Below are positions 1 through 5,773 of a stretch of DNA of 16,606 nt, piece after piece. Within the stretch, counting starts at the first letter, position 1. Each line of letters begins with the position of its first letter. Location of the stretch: NCBI GenBank assembly GCA_002689905.1, contig NZIN01000018.1:1-16606 (forward strand), written 5' to 3'. The notes below the pieces were generated by a model. It saw only the letters and a list, made by a program, of their open reading frames with translations, made no database searches and was not told the DNA's origin. Source of the stretch: Rickettsiales bacterium (lineage in GTDB: Bacteria; Pseudomonadota; Alphaproteobacteria; TMED109). The position numbers were made by a program, and so were the translations under genes.

Positions 1-146
1 GCTAAAACGTGTATATATCTAAAAATAAACTGAAAAAAATATATATCAAAACTATAACCTAAAGTTGAATAATATATAAGAAAGGCTAAAGTAATTACTG
101 AACCAGTTATTAAAGTAAGTTTTAATGATGTAAGAATTTTAATCAT
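1..146 (-). CDS. Partial membrane protein, N-terminus only (possibly PuuD-like)
   Basis: The first 48 codons of a gene that runs off the left edge. The reading begins MIKILTSLKLTLITGSV and ends FRYIHVL. It holds one clear hydrophobic segment (about residues 8-28) and the beginning of a second. The F-R-[WY]-[IL]-H-V pattern at the break resembles the N-terminal membrane part of PuuD-type urate hydroxylases and related haem-binding membrane proteins, but the diagnostic residues lie outside the window, so the family is a guess. The start is well supported: a strong purine-rich Shine-Dalgarno (GGAGGAG at about 152-158) sits about five bases upstream of the ATG at 146. The gene begins 43 bases after the sodX stop on the same strand and may be the third gene of the sodN operon or have its own promoter. 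Confidence 0.6.
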   Translation of the reverse strand, partial: MIKILTSLKLTLITGSVITLAFLIYYSTLGYSFDIYFFQFIFRYIHVL

Positions 147-189
147 AATCTCTCCTCCCAAAAGTATTATAAATTAAAAAAGTAAAAAA

Positions 190-522
190 TTAAATAAAAA
201 ATAAAATCTTTCTCTTACACTTTATTACAAAATTTACATATTTTTTTTTAACAATAAGTAAAACGACAAATAATACTTTATTTTTATTAATTGGGCTCTG
301 ACAAAATACAGAATCAGATTTTCTGTTGTCACATTTAAGAATGATATTATTGTTATTTATATTAGAAATTCTTTTTATGATAAAACTGTGGGTTTTATCA
401 AAAAATATAACTAAATTGTTCTTTTTTAGAATCCTTTTAAAAATTATAGTAGAAAGTATTAGGTCACCTGACATTACAGTAGGTTCCATACTGGTTCCAG
501 AAACTTTAAATATTTTAAACAC
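190..522 (-). CDS. sodX: SodX-like S26 signal peptidase (Ni-SOD maturation)
   Basis: A 110-residue S26-family serine protease that probably cleaves the leader of the Ni-superoxide dismutase precursor encoded just upstream, exposing the nickel-binding N-terminal histidine. The serine box VSGTSMEPT places the nucleophile at Ser11, and IIKRI places the general-base lysine at Lys50. The later N-x-K-S-D-S segment (about residues 66-71) matches the third conserved box of the family. There is no N-terminal membrane anchor, unlike housekeeping LepB, which fits the small soluble SodX peptidases. The C-terminal third is lysine-rich with a short hydrophobic run (about 83-92). The ATG lies 8 bases inside the end of sodN, which implies translational coupling. 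The pairing with sodN makes the assignment firm; that it acts on this SodN is inferred. Confidence 0.88.
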   Translation of the reverse strand: MFKIFKVSGTSMEPTVMSGDLILSTIIFKRILKKNNLVIFFDKTHSFIIKRISNINNNNIILKCDNRKSDSVFCQSPINKNKVLFVVLLIVKKKYVNFVIKCKRKILFFI

Positions 523-988
523 TCTTTAAAACTGGACAAACTATAACTAGCTCTGGAGGGTATGGGGCATACTTTTTTTCCGTTTTAATACCCTTGGTAT
601 CCCAAAAAATTTCAGTGAATTTATTAACTTTCTTTAATAATTCTACTCCATCTTCTCTATTTATTCCCTGCTTACATTTTGATGCAAGTTGCATGATTGA
701 GTGAACGAGCTCGTGAACCTGAGGGTGTTTTTGTATTTGAGGTTCTTTAAAATAATCACCCCAGATAGTTGCCACCTCATCTTTTACTTCTTTAGCATGT
801 TGTTCTTTTACAGCTACTAATCTAGATAGCTGGGCAATATTATTGCTGTTCATTTCAGCTTCCTTAACTTCTTCGTTAATAAGATCTATAAACCTAACTA
901 TGCTTAGTGTTGAATATTGTATGATGCCTGGATCATAGACTTTACAGGGTATATCACAGTGTGCTTGTACTTTACGTATGTTGAACAT
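515..988 (-). CDS. sodN: Nickel-dependent superoxide dismutase precursor
   Basis: Converts superoxide to hydrogen peroxide and oxygen with a nickel centre. The 157-residue product carries the nickel hook HCDIPCKVYDP at residues 10-20. After removal of a nine-residue leader (MFNIRKVQA) the nickel ligands become His1, Cys2 and Cys6 of a mature protein of about 148 residues. The hook has lysine where the well-known sequence HCDLPCGVYDP has glycine. The rest is helical, as expected for the four-helix-bundle subunit of the hexamer, and the YPPELVIV segment near the C-terminus fits longer marine forms; the Streptomyces mature enzyme is about 117 residues. The start is backed by AAAGGA six bases upstream (995-1000). 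It is followed, with an 8-base overlap, by the maturation peptidase sodX. A TATTAT hexamer at 1015-1020 on this strand is a plausible -10 box, without a convincing -35. Confidence 0.95.
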   Translation of the reverse strand: MFNIRKVQAHCDIPCKVYDPGIIQYSTLSIVRFIDLINEEVKEAEMNSNNIAQLSRLVAVKEQHAKEVKDEVATIWGDYFKEPQIQKHPQVHELVHSIMQLASKCKQGINREDGVELLKKVNKFTEIFWDTKGIKTEKKYAPYPPELVIVCPVLKSV

Positions 989-1052
989 AATAAATCCTTT
1001 TGTTATCTAATGAAATAATATACTTTTAAATTAAAACAAGGTTTAAATAATT

Positions 1053-1081
1053 ATTTCACAAACATATTAATAAGTTATGAT
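1053..1081 (+). promoter_or_regulatory. Candidate promoter abutting the start codon (leaderless)
   Basis: TATGAT at 1076-1081 matches the -10 consensus at five of six positions. Six bases separate it from the ATG at 1088, so transcription would begin at or next to the start codon. A weak -35-like ATTTCA lies at 1053-1058 with a 17-base spacer. There is no Shine-Dalgarno in front of this gene. Read by eye only; in A/T-rich DNA such hexamers occur by chance. Confidence 0.35.
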
Positions 1082-1087
1082 TATACT

Positions 1088-1639
1088 ATGAAGTTAAAAA
1101 TATATCTAATGGTAATCTTTATTTTCTCTATTTCCTTAATTGTAAAAGGTGATAATGACTTCTCTCAGGTGAAATTAGATATAATTATTAATGAAGAAAA
1201 TAAAATTAATTTCAAAAGTATTGAAGAAGACGAGATAATAAAAGGTACACTAATGGGAAAGATTACAAGTAATGATGATAACAATTTTCATAATGCAAAT
1301 TTAGAGTGCGATTTTTTAGGAAGATCTTATAAAGGCAGAGGTTTTAGTTGTGGTTTTGCAGTGGTTGAAGATTTGCAAGGATATTGTTACATAAAAAATG
1401 TCAAGAATGAAGGCACTTTAATTACATCTTGGAGTTGTAATACATCTGCAGCAATAAATGGAAATCCAAACTGTTCAGGTAAATTAAATTTAGTCCAAGG
1501 TTTTGGAGTTTTTGCTGGAGTATCAGGGTTTGGAAAAATAAATATGCCTTTAGCTAAATCTATCAATTCAAACTCAAGTTTTCCAATGAGTTTAAATATG
1601 AAAATTAAATACCCTTTGACTTTAAATAAACCCGAATAA
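1088..1639 (+). CDS. Secreted five-cysteine protein of unknown function
   Basis: A 183-residue protein that I cannot assign. Residues 1-21 form a signal peptide: KLK at the N-terminus, a hydrophobic core, and likely cleavage after V-K-G. The mature part has cysteines at 74, 88, 100, 117 and 129, so disulphides in the periplasm are likely, with an odd one left over. Residues 85-105 (GFSCGF, GYCYI) and the glycine-rich GFGVFAGVSGFGKI near residues 138-151 are spaced like beta-strands. The 'G-x-F-x-G-x-x-G-x-G' pattern recalls allene-oxide-cyclase-like barrel proteins found in bacteria; this is a resemblance, not an assignment. It is transcribed away from sodN, with 99 bases between the starts, and ends one base from the converging DUF218 gene. 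No ribosome binding site is visible. Confidence 0.8.
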   Translation: MKLKIYLMVIFIFSISLIVKGDNDFSQVKLDIIINEENKINFKSIEEDEIIKGTLMGKITSNDDNNFHNANLECDFLGRSYKGRGFSCGFAVVEDLQGYCYIKNVKNEGTLITSWSCNTSAAINGNPNCSGKLNLVQGFGVFAGVSGFGKINMPLAKSINSNSSFPMSLNMKIKYPLTLNKPE

Positions 1640-1640
1640 T

Positions 1641-2372
1641 TTAAAAGACATTAAAAGGATTAATTTTTAATGTTAAAACATAATACATTATACCTGCATA
1701 CTCATAAATTGCTTTATTAAACCGGGAAAATCCTTGAATTTTAGGTATAATATCGAGAAATGTTATCTTGTTACTATGATTATAAATTAAGACATTACAA
1801 CCTTGGCTTCTAAAGGATAGAAAGCTTCTTAATGTGTGATATTTATCTGTAATCAAAAGTAAAGAACCTTTTAAATTTGAGCAATAACTTTTTAAACTTA
1901 TAGCACTTTGATAGGTATTTACACTAGAGTTATCTAGTATAGCATTAGATAAATTATAATATTTTTTTGTTACTTGTGCTTCACTTGGAGCATTTTCTGC
2001 AGTAAAACCACCTGATATAACCAATGGTAATTTATAATTAGTTAATATTTTTTTGGCTATATATACTCTATCTTCTGTTGATCTGCTAGGTTGCCATTCA
2101 TCTAGAATATTTTTATATACTCCGCCAGTTAAAACTAAAATTGCACTAGCATTATCTAAGTTATTTGTTTTATCATTAATTAGGTATTTAGGTAATGATA
2201 CTAATGGAAAACTAATTATTTTATTAAAAATAGGTAAACTGAATAAAAAAAATAAAAATAAAGCAACTGAAAACATTTTAAACTTATTTCTTTTATTAGA
2301 GGTTAAAGCAAGCACATATATTATTATTATAAGTCCTGGTAAAGTAATAAAAGAAAGCAAAATATCTTTCAT
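1641..2372 (-). CDS. ElyC/SanA/YdcF-type (DUF218) membrane protein
   Basis: A 243-residue DUF218-family protein; members such as ElyC, SanA and YdcF act in or near envelope biogenesis and vancomycin tolerance, with the biochemical activity unclear. Two hydrophobic segments (about residues 5-23 and 33-56) anchor the N-terminus; the rest is the DUF218 domain. Visible family motifs in order are AILVLTGG, ISGG followed by APSEAQ, the N-T-Y-x-x-A segment (NTYQSA), and LLITDKYHTLRS with the conserved histidine and arginine. An in-frame TAA lies nine bases upstream of the ATG, so no longer start exists, and there is no Shine-Dalgarno. The end is one base from the stop of the converging secreted-protein gene. 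The overall architecture (two membrane spans, then domain) is closest to ElyC, but I would not commit to that name. Confidence 0.85.
   Translation of the reverse strand: MKDILLSFITLPGLIIIIYVLALTSNKRNKFKMFSVALFLFFLFSLPIFNKIISFPLVSLPKYLINDKTNNLDNASAILVLTGGVYKNILDEWQPSRSTEDRVYIAKKILTNYKLPLVISGGFTAENAPSEAQVTKKYYNLSNAILDNSSVNTYQSAISLKSYCSNLKGSLLLITDKYHTLRSFLSFRSQGCNVLIYNHSNKITFLDIIPKIQGFSRFNKAIYEYAGIMYYVLTLKINPFNVF
1648..1673. terminator. Hairpin at a convergent gene end, possible weak terminator
   Basis: ACATTAAAA (1648-1656) and TTTTAATGT (1665-1673) form a perfect nine-base-pair stem with an eight-base loop, inside the last codons of the DUF218 gene and just after the stop of the secreted-protein gene. 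For minus-strand transcription it is followed by CTTTTAAATT; for plus-strand transcription there is no U-run. The stem is almost all A-T, so termination would be weak. Confidence 0.3.
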
Positions 2373-2378
2373 GCAATT

Positions 2379-2407
2379 ATTTTACTATAAATCTACAAAA
2401 TTTACAA
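2379..2407 (-). promoter_or_regulatory. Candidate promoter of the DUF218 gene (leaderless)
   Basis: On the minus strand TTGTAA (2402-2407) and TAAAAT (2379-2384) are separated by exactly 17 bases. Transcription would begin within a base or two of the ATG at 2372, with no room for a ribosome binding site, in agreement with its absence. The -35 element is one unit of the tandem TTTTGTAAA repeat here. Confidence 0.4.
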
Positions 2408-2418
2408 AATTTACAAAA
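2392..2418. repeat. Three tandem 9-base units
   Basis: Three consecutive copies of TTTACAAAA (the first is TCTACAAAA) at 2392-2400, 2401-2409 and 2410-2418, directly upstream of the DUF218 gene. On the minus strand each copy contains TTGTA(A/G), so changes in copy number would move or multiply -35-like elements. Confidence 0.7.
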
Positions 2419-2524
2419 TAATTTTTTTGCATTTTTAATTATTAATAAATTTATGATATTATATCTAATTTTATAAACTAAGTTTTACTGATTAATTAAA
2501 TAAATAGTTTTTTTTCATCTTTAC

Positions 2525-2530
2525 TATAAA
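2525..2530 (+). promoter_or_regulatory. Possible -10 element of the tRNA-Arg gene
   Basis: TATAAA lies nine bases before the first base of the tRNA, which would give a leader of only two or three bases. No good -35 element is seen at the right spacing. An alternative, more distant pair is TTGCAT (2427-2432) and TATGAT (2452-2457), with a 19-base spacer. The 118-base gap between the end of the repeat region and the tRNA holds nothing else recognisable. Confidence 0.3.
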
Positions 2531-2539
2531 GTAAAATAA

Positions 2540-2612
2540 GCTCTTGTGGTGTAATTGGATAGCATATAGGTCTTCGAAACCTATGGTTAGAGTTCGAGTC
2601 TCTGCAGGAGCG
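2540..2612 (+). tRNA. tRNA-Arg, anticodon UCG
   Basis: A complete 73-base cloverleaf. The acceptor stem GCTCTTG/CAGGAGC has seven pairs including one G-U. The D-arm has the loop AATTGGATA. The anticodon stem TAGGT/ACCTA encloses the loop CTTCGAA with anticodon TCG at 2574-2576. A four-base variable region is followed by a T-arm TAGAG/CTCTG around TTCGAGT. The discriminator is G and CCA is not encoded. Two arginine identity elements are present: C35 in the anticodon and A20 in the D-loop. Expected codons are CGA and CGG, and possibly all CGN by extended wobble. Bacteria more often read CGN with an ACG anticodon converted to ICG by TadA, so UCG is less usual. It stands alone, with the 3' end 17 bases from the stop of the small gene on the other strand. 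Confidence 0.93.
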
Positions 2613-2629
2613 CAAAAAAAAATAATGTT

Positions 2630-2815
2630 TTACTTAAGGCCCATTCGTCCTAAACGATGAAATAAAAGACTTGCCTTAGATTCTTCACTTGAATCTAGAG
2701 GTTTATGGTTTTTAATATAATACTCTAAAGCTTTTCTTAACATTTCTATATCAGCCTGAGCAAATATACCACCTTTTGCTTGTTGCATACCTTTATTAAT
2801 ATTTTCTTCTGTCAT
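2630..2815 (-). CDS. Small protein of unknown function behind aceA
   Basis: Sixty-one residues with no family that I recognise. It looks predominantly alpha-helical and charged, with no signal peptide, membrane segment or cysteine. An N-terminal part (MTEENINKGMQQAKGG) is followed by an amphipathic stretch, DIEMLRKALEYYIKNHKP, and a second one around ASLLFHRLGRMG. Its ATG lies two bases after the aceA stop on the same strand, so it is almost certainly cotranscribed and probably translationally coupled with isocitrate lyase. The regular, non-repetitive amino-acid composition and the operon position argue for a real gene. A regulatory or structural partner of isocitrate lyase is conceivable but unsupported by anything except position. 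Confidence 0.75.
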   Translation of the reverse strand: MTEENINKGMQQAKGGIFAQADIEMLRKALEYYIKNHKPLDSSEESKASLLFHRLGRMGLK

Positions 2816-2817
2816 AA

Positions 2818-4128
2818 TTAAAATTGTTCTGCTTCTGTTGAGTCTTGCATGGCTGTTGTAGAACTTTTGCCTGAAGAAATTATTTCAGATATTTTATCAA
2901 AATAACTTACTCCAACTTCTCTTTGATGTTTTATTGCACTATAACCTTCATTTTCTTTTGCAAACTCTTCTTCTTGTAAGTTTGCATACGCCGACATTCC
3001 TGTCTCTGCATAGTTTTTAGCTAAATTAAAAGTAGAAAGATTTAAGTTATGAAACCCAGCAAGTGTTATAAATTGGAATTTATACCCCATTGCACCAAGC
3101 TCTTTTTGAAAACTGCCGATCTGAGAATCATCTAAATGTTTTTTCCAATTAAAGGATGGAGAGCAATTATAAGCAAGCATCTTTTCAGGATAAACCTTCT
3201 TAATTGCCTCTGCAAACTTTTTAGCTTCGTTTAAGTCAGGTTTATCTGTTTCACACCATATTAGGTCTGCATACTTTGCATAAGCTATTCCACGTGCAAT
3301 AGCACAATCAAGACCTCCTGAAATTCTAAAAAAGCCTTCTGAAGTTCTTTCTCCTGTTAGAAATGGCTTATCTCTCTCATCTATATCACTAGTTAGTAAT
3401 CTAGCAGCATTTGCATCTGTTCTGGCCATAATGACAGAAGGTATATTTAAAACATCACTTGCTAATCTAGCAGTATTAATTATTTTTTCAAAATTAGATG
3501 TAGGTACTAATACTTTACCCCCTAAATGCCCACATTTTTTCTCTGAAGATAGCTGATCTTCAAAGTGAACACCTGAGGCTCCTGCTTCTATCATGCTTTT
3601 CATTAATTCAAAAACATTTAAAGGACCTCCAAAACCTGCTTCAGCATCAGCAATTATTGGGAGATAATAGTCTATATCGCTACTTTTAACATTATCTTCT
3701 TTTTCCATTGTTTGAATTAGGTCAGCTCTTTGAAATCCTTTGTTAATCCTATTCACCACTTCAGGAACACTATTCACAGGATATAAGCTTTGGTCAGGAT
3801 ATATATTACCAGATAAATTAGCATCAGCAGCAACCTGCCAACCTGATACATAAATTGCTTTAAGTCCAGCTTTTGCTTGTTGAACACCCATATTACCAGT
3901 GTAAGTGCCCAAAGTATTTATGTAATCTTCTGTTTTTAGTAGATTCCATAATTTTTTAGCCCCTTTGTCGGCAATCGTATGTTCTATTCTTAAGGAACCA
4001 CTTAGTTTTTTTACGTCCTCTGGAGAGTAATCTCTAGATACGTCTTTCCATCTGTTACTCTGCCAGTTTTTTGTCTCACATAATTCATCTTCTTTATTTT
4101 TTTTAATTACATTTTTATCTATTAACAT
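2818..4128 (-). CDS. aceA: Isocitrate lyase
   Basis: Cleaves isocitrate to glyoxylate and succinate, the first step of the glyoxylate bypass, in the cytoplasm. The 436-residue length matches the bacterial AceA class (E. coli 434). The active-site loop KKCGHLGGKVLVPT carries the catalytic cysteine at residue 199. Other conserved parts are SGWQVAADAN (95-104), the metal-binding ADAEAGFGGP (160-169), VIMARTDANAA (232-242), WCETDKPD (291-298), NCSPSFNW (321-328) and the C-terminal STEAEQF. An AGGA-type ribosome binding site (4132-4136 on this strand) is only about three bases from the ATG, shorter than usual. A candidate promoter lies at 4150-4177. The next gene on the strand, two bases on, is an unknown small protein. 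Malate synthase, needed to complete the bypass, is not in the window. Confidence 0.97.
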   Translation of the reverse strand: MLIDKNVIKKNKEDELCETKNWQSNRWKDVSRDYSPEDVKKLSGSLRIEHTIADKGAKKLWNLLKTEDYINTLGTYTGNMGVQQAKAGLKAIYVSGWQVAADANLSGNIYPDQSLYPVNSVPEVVNRINKGFQRADLIQTMEKEDNVKSSDIDYYLPIIADAEAGFGGPLNVFELMKSMIEAGASGVHFEDQLSSEKKCGHLGGKVLVPTSNFEKIINTARLASDVLNIPSVIMARTDANAARLLTSDIDERDKPFLTGERTSEGFFRISGGLDCAIARGIAYAKYADLIWCETDKPDLNEAKKFAEAIKKVYPEKMLAYNCSPSFNWKKHLDDSQIGSFQKELGAMGYKFQFITLAGFHNLNLSTFNLAKNYAETGMSAYANLQEEEFAKENEGYSAIKHQREVGVSYFDKISEIISSGKSSTTAMQDSTEAEQF

Positions 4129-4149
4129 ATATCCTCAGTTTAAAATACC

Positions 4150-4177
4150 GTTGTAATGAAGATTTTATAAATGTCAA
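4150..4177 (-). promoter_or_regulatory. Candidate aceA promoter
   Basis: On the minus strand a perfect TTGACA (4172-4177) is followed, after a 16-base spacer, by TACAAC (4150-4155), which matches the -10 consensus at four of six positions. The predicted start of transcription is near 4143, giving a leader of about 15 bases before the ATG at 4128. The remainder of the aceA-carbonic anhydrase gap (4178-4301) is A/T-rich, with no operator or riboswitch that I can recognise. Confidence 0.45.
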
Positions 4178-4301
4178 CTATTGTATTCCAAAGTTTAAAT
4201 ATTTATGAAATAACTTCACTATAAAGAACTATACAAATTATTATAAAAACTATAATAATGTAACAATAGATAAATGTTTTCAAATTTAACCTTTAAATAT
4301 T

Positions 4302-4943
4302 ATGCTAGATAACGACCAAATTTTATATCCTTTACCAACTATTTTAAAAAATAGATTTAAAAAATGGAAATATTCTTTATCTAAATTAAATAAGCAAAAG
4401 TTTAGAACATTATATTCAAAAGGTCAAAGTCCTAAGACATTTCTTGTTACTTGTTGTGATAGTAGAATCAACGCATTAGACTTCTTTTGTTCCGAACCGG
4501 GAGAGTTTTTTGTGCAAAGAAATATTGCCAGCTTAATTCCAGAAAAAAATAGTAAAAATAAAATGTGTAGTTCTGGAGCTGCTTTGGAATATGCAGTGCT
4601 AAACCTTAAAGTAAAAAACATTATTGTTGTAGGACATTCTAATTGTGGAGGAGTTAAAGCATATTGTGATAACGCTATAGAAAAGAATAATACTTTAAAC
4701 ATTTCTAATTGGTTAGATATCTTAAAACCTTTAAATAAAATTATAAAAAATACTAATAATTATGAGCTGATAGAAAAAGAGGCTGTATTATTGTCTGTAA
4801 AAAACATACTTTCTTATGACTTTGTAAAAAAAGCTGTAAAGAAAAAGGATGTTAATATTTATGCTTTATGGTTCAATATAAAAAATTGTGAAATGCAGAT
4901 ATATAATCATAACAAGAACAAATTCATAAGTTTAAAAGTGTAA
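4302..4943 (+). CDS. Beta-class carbonic anhydrase
   Basis: Interconverts CO2 and bicarbonate with a zinc ion in the cytoplasm. The 213-residue product carries the beta-class zinc site: Cys51 and the Asp53-Arg55 dyad in VTCCDSRI, then His112 and Cys115 in GHSNCGGV. The segment EFFVQRNIASLIP (68-80) corresponds to the conserved 'RN-A-N--P' strand, and SSGAALEYAVLNLKVKNIIVVGH to the helix and strand leading into the second zinc motif. Two adjacent cysteines at 51-52 are noteworthy; by alignment with C-x-D-S-R, the first is the ligand. No Shine-Dalgarno precedes the ATG. The gene diverges from aceA with 173 bases between starts. It is followed 41 bases later by modA and may or may not be cotranscribed with it. 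Bicarbonate supply for carboxylation is the likely role. Confidence 0.93.
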   Translation: MLDNDQILYPLPTILKNRFKKWKYSLSKLNKQKFRTLYSKGQSPKTFLVTCCDSRINALDFFCSEPGEFFVQRNIASLIPEKNSKNKMCSSGAALEYAVLNLKVKNIIVVGHSNCGGVKAYCDNAIEKNNTLNISNWLDILKPLNKIIKNTNNYELIEKEAVLLSVKNILSYDFVKKAVKKKDVNIYALWFNIKNCEMQIYNHNKNKFISLKV

Positions 4944-4984
4944 ATATTTTTACTTAAATTATGTTAAGCTAATTTGAGTTTTTT

Positions 4985-5773
4985 ATGATTGATATTTTTA
5001 AAACTAAAAATTTACCTTCAGTTTTTTCTTTGGCTTTAATCATTCTTCTTCATTGTCCTTTACAGGGCAGTCAAAAAGAAATACTTCTTTATGCCCCAAT
5101 AAGTTTAACTGAAGGTCTTGATGAACTGCTTTCGCATTTTATAAAAAAAAATAAAAAGTATAATGTAAAACCGGTTTATATGGGAACCTCTCAATTAGCC
5201 TTGCAAATAAAAAATGGAGCTAGACCTGATTTATTCATATCTGCTAATGAGGCATGGATGGATTATTTGCAATCAAAAAACTTGATTATAAAAGATACTA
5301 GAAAAATCTTTTTATATAATTCGTTAGTTTTAATTACTAATAAAAATAATGATATTCCTATGATAAAAAACATAAAGGGTTTGAAAGAAAAACTTTTCAA
5401 TAGTAAAACAAAAATATCTTTAGCTATGACTAAAGCAATTCCTGCAGGAATATATGCTTTGGATTACCTAAAAAATATCAAAGCATGGAGTAAATTAAAT
5501 ACAAAATATGTGGAGAGTATTAATGTAAGAGCAGCACTGAATTTTGTTGCTAGAGGAGAATTAGAGTATGGAATAGTATATTTATCAGATGCTTTAGCTA
5601 TTGATAAAGTTAAAATTATTTATAATTTAGAACAAGATAAATATAATGAAATAATTTATCCTATAGCTACTTTAAATAATAAAGCTAAGACAAAAGTTTT
5701 TTATGATTTTTTGTTAAGTGATGATAGTCTATCAGTTTTAAAAAAATGGGGTTTTATAGTTAAAAATGATTAA
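4985..5773 (+). CDS. modA: Molybdate ABC transporter, substrate-binding protein
   Basis: The periplasmic receptor of the molybdate importer. It has 262 residues with an N-terminal signal sequence (about residues 1-29; hydrophobic core SLALIILLHC). The cysteine at 24 is not in a good lipobox, so a soluble form is more likely than a lipoprotein. Family landmarks are LLYAPISLTEGLDELL (oxyanion-binding serine segment), GTSQLALQIKNGARPDLFISAN, YNSLVLIT, AIPAGIYALDYL, and NVRAALNFVARGELEYGIVYLSDA near the C-terminal lobe. ModA proteins also bind tungstate, and specificity cannot be read here. The ATG is preceded by GAG and a run of six T, a weak ribosome binding site. The end overlaps modB by 8 bases. 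No ModE-type palindrome and no molybdenum-cofactor riboswitch is visible in the 41-base upstream gap. Confidence 0.94.
   Translation: MIDIFKTKNLPSVFSLALIILLHCPLQGSQKEILLYAPISLTEGLDELLSHFIKKNKKYNVKPVYMGTSQLALQIKNGARPDLFISANEAWMDYLQSKNLIIKDTRKIFLYNSLVLITNKNNDIPMIKNIKGLKEKLFNSKTKISLAMTKAIPAGIYALDYLKNIKAWSKLNTKYVESINVRAALNFVARGELEYGIVYLSDALAIDKVKIIYNLEQDKYNEIIYPIATLNNKAKTKVFYDFLLSDDSLSVLKKWGFIVKND

Noticed and set aside
326..529. Open frame on the plus strand across sodX.
   Set aside because: It is antisense to a gene with catalytic motifs and has a low-complexity product.
2053..2421. A 122-codon plus-strand open frame over the DUF218 gene.
   Set aside because: It lies opposite a well-supported gene, ends in the tandem repeat (KFTKFTK) and has no ribosome binding site or family features.
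2596..2650. Integration site (attachment repeat) at the 3' end of the tRNA.
   Set aside because: No second copy of the tRNA 3' end and no integrase is in the window; the flanking genes are core genes.
4178..4301. Possible riboswitch or operator between aceA and the carbonic anhydrase gene, or upstream of modA.
   Set aside because: No glycine or molybdenum-cofactor riboswitch core, and no clear dyad longer than a few bases, could be found by eye.
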